In this document: piece by piece, positions 1-7,658 of the stretch
How the letters are laid out: each line of letters starts with the position of its first letter
Position numbering within the stretch: the stretch's first letter is position 1
Assembly (NCBI GenBank): GCA_947478405.1
Contig: CANJVX010000004.1
Span: forward strand, 62,001 to 126,000
DNA length: 64,000 nt
Source of the DNA: Beijerinckiaceae bacterium
GTDB lineage: Bacteria; Pseudomonadota; Alphaproteobacteria; Rhizobiales; Beijerinckiaceae
Direction of reading: 5' to 3'
Translations under genes and position numbers: made by a program
Notes under the pieces: generated by a model
What the model was told of the DNA's origin: nothing
Database searches by the model: none
What the model saw: the letters and a program-made list of their open reading frames with translations, nothing else

Positions 1-361
1 TCAGCTTCACCTTCTTGGCATAGCCAGATTCGGCGGGCTCGGAGGGAACGTCGACGCACTGGCCTGACGTGTCGAACTTCCAGCCATGATAGGGGCAGCG
101 CAAGCCGCATTCTTCATTGCGGCCGAACCAAAGCGACACACCGCGGTGGGCGCAGAATTCATCAATCAAGCCGAGTTTGCCTTCCGAATCACGGAACGCA
201 ATCAAACGCTCAGAGAGCACTTTCACGCGCACCGGCGGGCAATCATTCTCGGGCAGCTCTTCAGAGAGCAGGATCGGCATCCAATAGCTGCGAAACAGCT
301 CTCCCATCGGCGTGCCCGGACCCGTCTGGGTGACGAGTTCGTTCTGTTCTTTCTTCAGCAT
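1..361 (-). CDS. Rieske aromatic ring-hydroxylating oxygenase, alpha subunit (N-terminal 120 residues, cut by window edge)
   Basis: The protein would be the catalytic subunit of a mononuclear-iron Rieske oxygenase that hydroxylates an aromatic ring. Visible is the N-terminal Rieske domain with the two [2Fe-2S] ligand pairs, CAHRG and CPYHGWKFD. The opening stretch (KEQNELVTQTGPGTPMGELF) matches the phthalate 4,5-dioxygenase type. The ATG at 361 is the natural start. The catalytic C-terminal domain lies outside the window. The gene diverges from a Rieske ferredoxin and shares its promoter region, so both probably belong to one oxygenase system. The family is clear; the substrate is inferred only from the Pht5-like neighbour. 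Confidence 0.88.
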   Translation of the reverse strand, partial: MLKKEQNELVTQTGPGTPMGELFRSYWMPILLSEELPENDCPPVRVKVLSERLIAFRDSEGKLGLIDEFCAHRGVSLWFGRNEECGLRCPYHGWKFDTSGQCVDVPSEPAESGYAKKVKL

Positions 362-486
362 AACGCGCTCCCATGCTCGCCCCGAACCCGCGGATCCCGC
401 CCTCTTCTAAAAGGCCCGGAATAAAGACCTGAAGGGCGTTGACCGCTGTCGGGACACTTGTTATTGAACCGGCCAGTTCCTTCATA

Positions 487-501
487 CGGAACGCTGTTCC
501 G
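487..501. promoter_or_regulatory. Candidate IclR-family operator, perfect palindrome
   Basis: CGGAACGCTGTTCCG is a perfect inverted repeat with a 3-base centre. It sits between the divergent oxygenase and ferredoxin genes. The core GGAA-N5-TTCC has the same spacing as the E. coli IclR box. An IclR-family gene lies 430 bases downstream and is the obvious candidate binder. The assignment is inference. Confidence 0.5.
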
Positions 502-559
502 CAGCCGACCTGACCCTTTCCTAAATCAGGCGCGGTGAGACGTCAACGAGGAGTCCAAA

Positions 560-868
560 ATGCCGCAAAGGATCGATTTGTGCAAAACCAACGATGTGGA
601 CGAAGGCTCCGCTATCAAGGTGGAAACCGGCGACCTGGTTCTTGCCGTCTTTAACCTGAACGGCGCCTTTTATACCATGGATGACCTTTGCTCGCATGGT
701 CCAGGCTCCCTGTCGGAAGGCCCTATCTGCGACGATGTTGTAGAATGCGATTTCCACAATGGGTCATTCAACATCAAGACCGGCGAAGTGGTCGATCCGC
801 CCTGCATGATCCCGCAGAAGACCTATGCCACCAAGATCGACGGCGACACGGTCTATATCGAAGTCTGA
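560..868 (+). CDS. Rieske-type [2Fe-2S] ferredoxin
   Basis: This 102-residue soluble Rieske ferredoxin should pass electrons from a reductase to a ring-hydroxylating oxygenase. Cluster ligands are CSHGPG at about residue 43 and CDFHNG at about residue 62, the spacing of the small biphenyl/naphthalene dioxygenase ferredoxins. A GAGGAG ribosome site precedes the ATG at 560. The gene diverges from the oxygenase gene at the window start and is followed by a strong terminator. Together with the FAD/[2Fe-2S] reductase at 1830 it gives a complete three-component electron chain. Confidence 0.92.
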   Translation: MPQRIDLCKTNDVDEGSAIKVETGDLVLAVFNLNGAFYTMDDLCSHGPGSLSEGPICDDVVECDFHNGSFNIKTGEVVDPPCMIPQKTYATKIDGDTVYIEV

Positions 869-875
869 GTTCGAG

Positions 876-903
876 AGGGCCGGCGCCACATGCCGGCCCT
901 TTT
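876..903 (+). terminator. Rho-independent terminator after the Rieske ferredoxin
   Basis: AGGGCCGGC and GCCGGCCCT form a perfect 9-bp stem around a 7-base loop, followed by TTT. The hairpin overlaps an upstream in-frame ATG at 890, which argues that the next gene starts at 929. Confidence 0.8.
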
Positions 904-928
904 CACTTGCCTCTTCCCGGACAAGCTC

Positions 929-1801
929 ATGGCCGTCACCAGCAAGGCAAAAAAGGCTCCAGCGCAGCGCACAAAAGCGGCTGCGGATGTTCCTGTGCTT
1001 GTGCCTGTGGCTGCAAAAAAGCCACGGCCTGAGCCCCAGCGCCTATCCTCGGTCGCCATGGCTGTGCGCCTCTTGAAAAGCTTTTCGGAAGGTGAGGCTG
1101 AGATTGGTGTGACCACGCTGTCGCGCCGCTTGGGCGTGGCCAAAAGCACGGTCTATCGCCTCGCCTCCACCCTCGTCTCCGAAGGCCTGCTCGAGCAAAA
1201 CCCCGAGACGGAACGCTATCGGCTGGGCATGTCACTCTTTGGCCTTGGCGCACTGGTTCGCCAGCGCATGAATGTCGCCACCGATGCGCGCCCCTTTCTC
1301 TTTCATCTGCGCGAAGCCACCGGCGAGACGGTGCATCTGGCCATTCTGGAAGGCGCAGAAATTGTTTTCGTGCTGAATCTTGAAAGCAATCAGGCCATCC
1401 GCATGCGTGCCGATTTGGGCGCACGCAAACATGCCTTCTGCACAGCGGAAGGCCGCGCCATGCTGGCCTTCCAGTCAAAAGAGATTATCGACGAGGTTCT
1501 GGGCGACGTACTTGTGCCGCGCACGCCCAAGACGATCACGGATGCGCGTGCTATTCGCAAAGCGCTTGAGACTATCCGCCAGACCGGCTTTGCGACCGAA
1601 GATGAGCAGAGCGAACTCGGCATGCGCTCGGTGGCAGCGCCTATCCGCAATTCCAATGGCCGCGTGATTGCAGCCATCGGTCTGGCGGGCCCGATGCAAC
1701 GTATTTCGGATGAGGCTTTGGCTTCTTTCGCACCCCTTGTTGCCGATGCAGCAAGGACAATTTCCGCCCGTCTGGGCTATAATTCGCTGATGGGCGCTTG
1801 A
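929..1801 (+). CDS. IclR-family transcriptional regulator
   Basis: The 290-residue protein has an N-terminal winged helix (about residues 35-95, with VTTLSRRLGVAKSTVYRLASTL as recognition region) and a C-terminal IclR effector domain containing the typical DEQSELGMRSVAAPIRN stretch. IclR proteins are dimeric regulators that sense small aromatic or organic acids. The ATG at 890 lies inside a terminator, so 929 is preferred. The basic Ala/Lys-rich first 30 residues are a linker. It probably controls the divergent Rieske genes through the palindrome at 487-501 and possibly the reductase downstream. Confidence 0.9.
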   Translation: MAVTSKAKKAPAQRTKAAADVPVLVPVAAKKPRPEPQRLSSVAMAVRLLKSFSEGEAEIGVTTLSRRLGVAKSTVYRLASTLVSEGLLEQNPETERYRLGMSLFGLGALVRQRMNVATDARPFLFHLREATGETVHLAILEGAEIVFVLNLESNQAIRMRADLGARKHAFCTAEGRAMLAFQSKEIIDEVLGDVLVPRTPKTITDARAIRKALETIRQTGFATEDEQSELGMRSVAAPIRNSNGRVIAAIGLAGPMQRISDEALASFAPLVADAARTISARLGYNSLMGA

Positions 1802-1829
1802 AACAACACGACCAAGGACCTCGACAAAA

Positions 1830-2840
1830 ATGAAACAGATCACAATTGCAGGCGGAAGTGCTTTTCCTTGCGAAGACGACGATACCATTCTGCGCGCCGC
1901 GTTGCGTGCGGGCCTCGCCTTTCCTTATGAATGCAATGTCGGCTCTTGCGGCAATTGCCGTTTTGAACTCATCGAAGGCGAAGTCGAGCATGAGCGCAAA
2001 GATAGTCCCGCCTATACGGAGCGCGACATTCAGCGCAAACGTTGGCTGGGTTGCCAGGCCAAGCCCCATAGCGATTGCAACATCAAGGTGCGTTTGATCG
2101 ATCATTACAAGCCGCAGATTTTGCCCCAGCGCGTGCAGGGCACCTTCACCGGCCAGCATGACATTACCCATGACATTCGTGAATTCCGCTTCAAGCTGGA
2201 TACGCCTGTCATGTTCCTGCCCGGTCAATATGCGCTGCTGCATGTCCCAGGCATTCAAGGCGGCCGCGCTTATTCCATGTCCAATGTCACAAATGATGGC
2301 ACGGAATGGGATTTCCAGATTCGTCGCGTGCCCAATGGCAAATGCACGAGCGCCCTGTTTGATCGTTTGAATGCAGGCGACAAGATTGGCATCGACGGCC
2401 CCTATGGCATGGCTTATCTGCGCGAAGAAGCTGAGCGCGATATTCTGTGCCTGGGTGGCGGCTCTGGCCTTGCGCCCGTCATCTCCATTGCGCGCGGCTG
2501 GGCACGCTCTGACAAGTTGAAAGGCCGCAAGCTGCATTTGATCTATGGCGGCCGCACGGTGGGCGACATTTGCGGCGAGGATATGCTGAAAGAATTACGC
2601 GGTTTTGGCGTGGACCTGCATTATTACCCCGTCGTCTCCATGCCCGATGCCATCACGCCCGGTGAATGGACAGGCCTCACCGGATTTGTGCATGATGTTG
2701 CGGCACAAACCTTTGGCGACAATCTGAAAGACATGGAAATCTATTTCGCAGGTCCGCCCATGATGGCTGAAGCCGTCATGCGCCTTGTGGTGGAAAAGAA
2801 GATTCCCACCACACAGGTTCATTACGACCAGTTTGTGTAA
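1830..2840 (+). CDS. Ferredoxin-NAD(P)H reductase with plant-type [2Fe-2S] domain (oxygenase reductase)
   Basis: The protein takes electrons from NAD(P)H through FAD to a [2Fe-2S] cluster and delivers them to an oxygenase or its ferredoxin. Residues 1-95 are a plant-type ferredoxin domain (CNVGSCGNC plus GCQAKP). The FAD domain follows with RAYSMSN, then the NAD domain with GGGSGLAPVIS and a C-terminal YFAGPPMMAEAV. At 336 residues it matches naphthalene or toluene dioxygenase and phenol hydroxylase reductases. It lies 28 bases after the IclR gene and is the reductase partner expected for the Rieske ferredoxin. No other reductase is nearby. Confidence 0.9.
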   Translation: MKQITIAGGSAFPCEDDDTILRAALRAGLAFPYECNVGSCGNCRFELIEGEVEHERKDSPAYTERDIQRKRWLGCQAKPHSDCNIKVRLIDHYKPQILPQRVQGTFTGQHDITHDIREFRFKLDTPVMFLPGQYALLHVPGIQGGRAYSMSNVTNDGTEWDFQIRRVPNGKCTSALFDRLNAGDKIGIDGPYGMAYLREEAERDILCLGGGSGLAPVISIARGWARSDKLKGRKLHLIYGGRTVGDICGEDMLKELRGFGVDLHYYPVVSMPDAITPGEWTGLTGFVHDVAAQTFGDNLKDMEIYFAGPPMMAEAVMRLVVEKKIPTTQVHYDQFV

Positions 2841-2850
2841 AAGATCTCCT

Positions 2851-2933
2851 TTATTGCGAGCGCAGCGAAGCAATCGAGCCAAGCCACACGTGAGGCCACT
2901 GGATTGCTTCGTCGCTCCGCTCCCCGCAATGAC
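2851..2933. repeat. Dispersed hairpin repeat, copy A
   Basis: The left arm reads ATTGCGAGCGCAGCGAAGCA. The right arm is its imperfect inverted complement ending GCAATGACGG. The element fills the gap between the reductase and the Pht5-like gene. Related copies lie at 3960, 5244, 13975, 15658, 62421 and 63572. Confidence 0.8.
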
Positions 2934-2969
2934 GGCAATGAATGAAATAAGACGATAAGGAAACGCCCC

Positions 2970-3956
2970 ATGTCCAAGCTTCAACTCTCGCTTGCCTGCT
3001 GGAATTATGACCGCACGCGTGCGCTTGCCGATGGTTCTGTTCAGCCGGACGGCATCGATCTCAACTATCTTGACATGCCTGTTGAAGAGACTTTCTTCCG
3101 CATGGTTCGCTTCCGCGAATTTGATGTCGCCGAAATGTCGCTGTCGTCCTACACGGTCTCGCTGTTCAAAGACCCTTCGCCTTTCATTGCGATCCCGGTC
3201 TTTCCGTCGCGCTTCTTCCGTCATTCCTGCATCTATGTGAGCGCGAAGTCGGGCATCAAGACGCCGAAGGATCTCATCGGCAAGAAGATCGGCGTGCCGG
3301 AATATCAGATGACTGCGCCTGTGTGGATTCGCGGCATTCTGTCCGAGCACTACGGTGTGCCGGTGGATAGCGTTACGTATTACACCGGTGGCGAAGAAGA
3401 GCCGGGCCGTCCCGAAAAGCAGGGCCTCGATCTGCCGCCCAACATCAAGGTGCAGTCGATCCCGCAGGACAAAACCATTTCGCAAATGCTGCGCGATGGC
3501 GAGTTGGATGCTTTCCACACAGCGCGTGCACCCTCGACGCTGGATGGCATCAACGTGCTGCGACTGTTTCCTGATTATGCCAATGTCGAGCGCGAATATT
3601 ATCGCAAGACGAAAATCTTCCCGATCATGCACACGGTCGCGATCCGTCGCGAAGTTTATGAAAAGAACCGCTGGATTGCCCAAGCCCTGTTCAAGGCATT
3701 CCATGAATCACAGCGCCGCACCTATGAAGATCTGAAGGAAACGGCCGCACTGAAGGCGATGGTGCCGTGGTTGGGTGCCGTGATGGATGAAACGCGCAAG
3801 GAAATGGGCGACGATTACTGGTCCTATGGCCTCGACAAGAATTACGAGACTCTGCAGACCTTCCTTGGATATCATTACGAGCAGGGTCTCTCGAAGCGGC
3901 TCCTGAAGCCAGAAGAACTCTTCGCGCCTGAGACGCTCGAAGCGTTCAAGATCTAA
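2970..3956 (+). CDS. 4,5-dihydroxyphthalate decarboxylase-like protein (Pht5 family, periplasmic-binding-protein fold)
   Basis: The 328-residue sequence matches the Pht5 family: the opening YDRTRALADGSVQPDGIDL, then FREFDVAEMSLSSY, IPVFPSRFFRHS and GVPEYQMTAPVWIRGIL. The family shares its fold with NMT1/SsuA-type solute-binding proteins and is often labelled as an ABC binding protein. This copy has no signal peptide, which favours a cytoplasmic enzyme. In phthalate pathways Pht5 decarboxylates 4,5-dihydroxyphthalate to protocatechuate. The Rieske oxygenase next door makes such a role reasonable. A solute-binding role for the nearby ABC transporter is less likely because it could not be exported by the general pathway. 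Confidence 0.72.
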   Translation: MSKLQLSLACWNYDRTRALADGSVQPDGIDLNYLDMPVEETFFRMVRFREFDVAEMSLSSYTVSLFKDPSPFIAIPVFPSRFFRHSCIYVSAKSGIKTPKDLIGKKIGVPEYQMTAPVWIRGILSEHYGVPVDSVTYYTGGEEEPGRPEKQGLDLPPNIKVQSIPQDKTISQMLRDGELDAFHTARAPSTLDGINVLRLFPDYANVEREYYRKTKIFPIMHTVAIRREVYEKNRWIAQALFKAFHESQRRTYEDLKETAALKAMVPWLGAVMDETRKEMGDDYWSYGLDKNYETLQTFLGYHYEQGLSKRLLKPEELFAPETLEAFKI

Positions 3957-3959
3957 TTC

Positions 3960-4050
3960 GTCATTGCGAGGAGGCCGCAAGGCCGACGCGGCAATCCATA
4001 GCGCAAATCTCGAAAGCTTGGTGCTATGGATCGCTTCGCTCGCAATGACG
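3960..4050. repeat. Dispersed hairpin repeat, copy B
   Basis: Arms CGTCATTGCGAG and CTCGCAATGACGG enclose a second inverted pair (GCAATCCATAGC with GCTATGGATCGC). The copy lies just after the Pht5-like gene and before the shared terminator. Confidence 0.8.
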
Positions 4051-4069
4051 GGCGAGAGGACACAATAAA

Positions 4070-4095
4070 AAAAGGCGGGCTGATGCCCGCCTTTT
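4070..4095. terminator. Bidirectional terminator between the Pht5-like gene and the bicupin
   Basis: AAAAGGCGGGC, loop TGAT, then GCCCGCCTTTT. The perfect 11-bp stem is flanked by A and T runs, so it can stop the convergent transcripts on both strands. Confidence 0.85.
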
Positions 4096-4097
4096 CT

Positions 4098-5219
4098 TTA
4101 TGCCCAATCAGCCGGCTTAGGCGGCAAGGTCTCAAGCTCTTTATCGTAAGCCTCATCCATGCGCGGCTCAAGGCCGTGCTTGGAGAGTGCGCTGGAAAAC
4201 ATGTCACGCACCTGCTTTGTCTCATCCGCATAGTCGATCTGATAACCGCCCATGCGGCGCGAAATCCACGACATCGGCACGCCCTGCGTATTACGCGGCG
4301 ACCAATTCTTGAAGGCGAGATAACGCGCGGGCGTAGCACCTGAATTGAAATGCTGATGGAACCAAGCATTCGGCGGCACGATGAGCGTGCCGGGCTTCCA
4401 TTCATAACGCTGCGGCTCATTGCCTTCCGGCCACATCAGCGAATAACCCTCGCCTGAAAGCACGATGACATGTGCGCCGGGGCCATGGTGATGCGCCTTC
4501 TTGTAGGTGCCCACCGGGAACTGCGAAATATGGCTAGCCATCATGCCACCCGACATGTTGAAGCGAATATGGCCGCCACCCGCACCACGCTCTTTCGCCG
4601 TAATAAGCGGAAGATTGACAGCATCGGGCACGAAATTCGTCTTCAGCAGAAAACCTTCAGGCTCGGTCTTGGCGGCGAAGAAATCGGGCTCGCCATTGAA
4701 GCGCTGCGTGAAGTCATGTTTGTGATTGAAGACAAATTCCGGATCGCCATAAAGGTTGAGCACAGACGGGCAATAAGTCACACCGACATAGCGCGCAGGG
4801 GTCGTGCCCGAGCCGTTGAAATGCTGGAACCAGCAATTCAGCGGAATGCCGAAAATCGCGCCTTCTTTCCATTCAAAGGTCAGGCTCTGACCCCTGTCAT
4901 TCCACACTTTCGTGGAGCCGCGCCCCGACAAAATCAGCACCATTTCGTCAAACAGCTGACGACGCGGAGCGAGCTTGCCGCCATTTGGGATTTCGCAGAC
5001 ATAGCAATCATTCGAGGTGCGCGAAGCTTCATGATTGATGAAGACACCCTTGCCGCCGCGCTCAGCCCAGGGCTTGAGATCAACGATCTTCAAGTCAGGA
5101 ATAAAATGCGCGCTGATAATATCGAGCCCTTGGCCGCGCACCCATTTCAAATAAGGCGTATCTTTTTCCGTTGCGAATTTATTCGCCATTTCGGCGGAAA
5201 CAGTGGCGTCCTTGGCCAT
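4098..5219 (-). CDS. Bicupin-domain protein, copy 2
   Basis: This 373-residue protein of unknown reaction has two cupin barrels. The first (about residues 55-155) contains EMVLILSGRGSTKVW and the second (about 225-325) contains a His-rich metal-site segment, AHHHGPGAHVIVLSGEGY, and WFHQHFNSG. Bicupins include gentisate dioxygenases and oxalate decarboxylases. The second cupin keeps His residues consistent with metal binding. It is a tandem duplicate of the gene at 5371, closely similar over its whole length. A terminator and a repeat separate the two copies, so this one may be expressed separately or by read-through. Confidence 0.75.
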   Translation of the reverse strand: MAKDATVSAEMANKFATEKDTPYLKWVRGQGLDIISAHFIPDLKIVDLKPWAERGGKGVFINHEASRTSNDCYVCEIPNGGKLAPRRQLFDEMVLILSGRGSTKVWNDRGQSLTFEWKEGAIFGIPLNCWFQHFNGSGTTPARYVGVTYCPSVLNLYGDPEFVFNHKHDFTQRFNGEPDFFAAKTEPEGFLLKTNFVPDAVNLPLITAKERGAGGGHIRFNMSGGMMASHISQFPVGTYKKAHHHGPGAHVIVLSGEGYSLMWPEGNEPQRYEWKPGTLIVPPNAWFHQHFNSGATPARYLAFKNWSPRNTQGVPMSWISRRMGGYQIDYADETKQVRDMFSSALSKHGLEPRMDEAYDKELETLPPKPADWA

Positions 5220-5243
5220 GCGGCTCTCTCCCCAATTTTAGCC

Positions 5244-5326
5244 CGTCATTGCGAGCGAAGCGACGCAATCAAGAAGGATGCATCGTCTGACTGGATTGCT
5301 TCGTCGCTTTGCTCCTCGCAATGACG
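5244..5326. repeat. Dispersed hairpin repeat, copy C
   Basis: CGTCATTGCGAGCGAAGCGA and the inverted TCGCTTTGCTCCTCGCAATG flank an inner pair (CAATC/GATTG). The copy lies between the two bicupin genes. Confidence 0.85.
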
Positions 5327-5329
5327 ACG

Positions 5330-5357
5330 AAAAAGGGCGGAGTCGAAACTCCGCCCT
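5330..5357 (-). terminator. Terminator after bicupin copy 1
   Basis: On the minus strand AGGGCGGAGT, loop TTCG, ACTCCGCCCT is followed by a T run. It closes the transcript that comes down from the EutA-like gene. Confidence 0.82.
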
Positions 5358-5370
5358 CTGGTCTTTCCGA

Positions 5371-6492
5371 TTACGCGCCGGGCTTGGGCGGCAGCGATTC
5401 GAGTTCCGTCTTGTAGGCCTCTTCCATCTTCGGCTCGAGGCCGTTCTTGGTGAGTTCCTTCGAGAACATGTCACGCACCAACGTGCTCTCATCAGCATAA
5501 TCGATCTGGTCGCCGCCGATGCGACGCGAGATCCAGGCCTTCGGCACGCCCTGCGCATTACGCACAGAGACGACTTCGTGCTTGAACGCGAGATAGCGAG
5601 CAGGCGTCTTGCCCGTGTTGAAATGCTGGTGGAACCACATGTTCGGGGGCACAATCATCGTGCCGACTTCCCAATCATAGCGCTTGGGTTCATCACCCTC
5701 CGGCCACATCAACGAATAGCCTTCACCCGACAGGATGATGACGTGCGCGCCCGGACCATGGCAATGGCCCTTCTTGTAGGTGCCGATCGGGAACTGCGAA
5801 ATATGGCTGTTCATCGAGCCCTTCGCCATGTTGAAGCGGATGTGACCGCCACCCGCGCCACGCTCCTTGGCCGTAATCAGCGGCAAGTTGACGGCATCGG
5901 GAACAAGGTTGGTTTCCAGCAAAAGACCCTTCTGCTCACCCTTATTGGAGAAGTAATCAGGCTCGCCAGCAAAGCGCGTCTTGAAGTCATGCGCGGTGTT
6001 GAAAACGAAATCGATGTCTTCGTAGAGGTTGATAACCGGGGGTGCATTGGTCACTGAGACGAAGCGCGCAGCCTGCGTGCCAGAGCCGTTGAAATGCTGA
6101 TGCCAGGTGTTAAGCGGAATCGCGAAGAGAGCGCCTGCACCCCATTCGAAGGTGATGCGCTTGCCTTCATCGTTCCACACCGTCGTCGAACCACGGCCTT
6201 CGAGCACGAGGATCATTTCCTCAAACAGCTGACGCTGCGGCTCAAGCTTCTTGCCCGGTGCGATTTCGCAAACGTAGCAATCATTCGAGGTGCGCGAGGC
6301 TTCATGGTTGATGAAGACACCCTTACCACCGCGACGTGCCCAATCCTTCAGCTCGACCGTGCGCAGGTTCTGCACATAGTGCGCGCCGATGATGTCGAGG
6401 CCTTCGGAGCGCACCCAACGCAGATAGGGGGTGTCTTTCTCGGTGGCGAATTTTTTCGCCATTTCGTCCGAGACGATTGCGTCCTTTGCCAT
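5371..6492 (-). CDS. Bicupin-domain protein, copy 1
   Basis: This second 373-residue bicupin matches its downstream paralogue over its whole length (shared GGKGVFINHEASRTSNDCYV and GHIRFNM blocks). The second barrel carries HCHGPGAHVIILSGEGY and MWFHQHFN, likely metal ligands. No signal peptide is visible, so it should be cytoplasmic. It lies 24 bases downstream of the ABC ATPase gene and is the last gene before the terminator, so it is probably co-transcribed with the transporter and the EutA-like gene. The reaction is unknown. A ring-cleaving or isomerising bicupin acting on the imported substrate is one possibility and is inference. Confidence 0.76.
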   Translation of the reverse strand: MAKDAIVSDEMAKKFATEKDTPYLRWVRSEGLDIIGAHYVQNLRTVELKDWARRGGKGVFINHEASRTSNDCYVCEIAPGKKLEPQRQLFEEMILVLEGRGSTTVWNDEGKRITFEWGAGALFAIPLNTWHQHFNGSGTQAARFVSVTNAPPVINLYEDIDFVFNTAHDFKTRFAGEPDYFSNKGEQKGLLLETNLVPDAVNLPLITAKERGAGGGHIRFNMAKGSMNSHISQFPIGTYKKGHCHGPGAHVIILSGEGYSLMWPEGDEPKRYDWEVGTMIVPPNMWFHQHFNTGKTPARYLAFKHEVVSVRNAQGVPKAWISRRIGGDQIDYADESTLVRDMFSKELTKNGLEPKMEEAYKTELESLPPKPGA

Positions 6493-6516
6493 TTTTTTCT
6501 CCTTTGGCTTCTTTGA

Positions 6517-7644
6517 TTATGCAGCAGCGCGAGCGGGGGAAGTATCCGGAATCGCAACGCATTTTTCCGGGTTCATGCGAATATAGATCCTGTCGCCGAT
6601 CGGCGTACGCAACGAGGGATGCGCACGCGACAAGAGGATGTAGTCATCGACCTTGACCTGGAAGTCGACCATATCGCCCAGAAACACTTTCTGATCGACA
6701 AGGCCAGAGACCAGGTTGTAGCCATTGGCAGCTGCGGGCTCTTCGAGAAGCTCCACATCTTCCGGACGGATCGATACGGTGACGCGCATATTGGCGGCCA
6801 ATGTCTGATCGGTATGCACCAAGAGATCGCCAACAGGTGTGCGCACATTCCAGCGACCCGAAGTGCTGTCCTGGCCCAGAGCAACACCATCAATGAAATT
6901 CGTTGTGCCGATGAAGTCAGCAACGAATTTCGTGCGCGGATGGTCATAAATATCGCGCGGCGCACCCACCTGAACGATGCGGCCCTCATTCATCACCGCG
7001 ATTTCATGGCTCAAGGCCAGCGCCTCGCCCTGATCATGGGTGACGTAAATGGTGGTGAGACCCAGCTCGCGCTGGATGCGCTTCAGCTCGAAACGCATAC
7101 GGTCACGCAATTTGGCATCAAGATTGGAGAGCGGCTCATCGAGCAGGAGAAGCTCCGGCTCCATGACGAGCGCGCGCGCCAGCGCAAGGCGCTGCTGCTG
7201 GCCGCCCGACAGGCGGGTCGCCTCGCGTTCAGCATATTGATCGAGCGCCACCGCAGAGAGGACACGCATGACTTTGTCGCGGATCTCTTTCTTGGAGAGC
7301 TTGGTCTTGCGCACTTCGAGTGGGAAGGCCGCATTGGCAAACACCGTCATATGCGGCCAGATCGCGTAAGACTGGAACACCATGCCGAAATTGCGCTGGT
7401 TTGGCGGAATGAAAATCTTCTTCTCGGCCGAATAGACGAGACGGCCATTGACGCTGATCTCGCCGCCCACCGGGCGCTCAAGCCCAGCGATAGAGCGCAG
7501 CGTCGTCGTCTTGCCGCAGCCCGAGGGGCCGAGCAACGTGAAGAATTTCCCAGCCGGAACTTCGAAGGCCACGTCCTGCGCCGCTTTCACGGGCGGACCC
7601 TTCAGGCTTGGATATTCGGTGTTCAAACCTTTCACCGTAAGCAT
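6517..7644 (-). CDS. ABC transporter ATP-binding protein (PotA/FbpC type)
   Basis: This 375-residue ATPase energises the fused permease just upstream. It shows Walker A GPSGCGKTT, signature LSGGQQQRLALARAL, Walker B LLLLDEPLSNLDAKL and H-loop VTHDQGEALAL. A C-terminal TOBE-like region follows (about residues 280-365), as in polyamine, iron and 2-aminoethylphosphonate importers. It lies 14 bases after the permease. No solute-binding protein of the matching family 1 type is in this operon, while the transporter at 54.6-57.4 kb has a binding protein and permease but no ATPase. Confidence 0.92.
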   Translation of the reverse strand: MLTVKGLNTEYPSLKGPPVKAAQDVAFEVPAGKFFTLLGPSGCGKTTTLRSIAGLERPVGGEISVNGRLVYSAEKKIFIPPNQRNFGMVFQSYAIWPHMTVFANAAFPLEVRKTKLSKKEIRDKVMRVLSAVALDQYAEREATRLSGGQQQRLALARALVMEPELLLLDEPLSNLDAKLRDRMRFELKRIQRELGLTTIYVTHDQGEALALSHEIAVMNEGRIVQVGAPRDIYDHPRTKFVADFIGTTNFIDGVALGQDSTSGRWNVRTPVGDLLVHTDQTLAANMRVTVSIRPEDVELLEEPAAANGYNLVSGLVDQKVFLGDMVDFQVKVDDYILLSRAHPSLRTPIGDRIYIRMNPEKCVAIPDTSPARAAA

Positions 7645-7658
7645 GTTCCCTCCCCTTT

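Noticed and set aside
1641-2537. 298-codon open frame on the minus strand opposite the reductase gene
   Set aside because: It lies wholly opposite a clear ferredoxin reductase with conserved motifs and shows no family features; it is a mirror of high-GC codon bias.
2595-3704. 369-codon minus-strand frame opposite the Pht5-like gene
   Set aside because: It runs across two real plus-strand genes and a repeat and has no recognisable domain.
2851-5326. CRISPR array from the closely spaced repeats
   Set aside because: The copies are 80-90 bases long, palindromic, imperfect and separated by whole genes, which does not fit CRISPR repeat-spacer structure.
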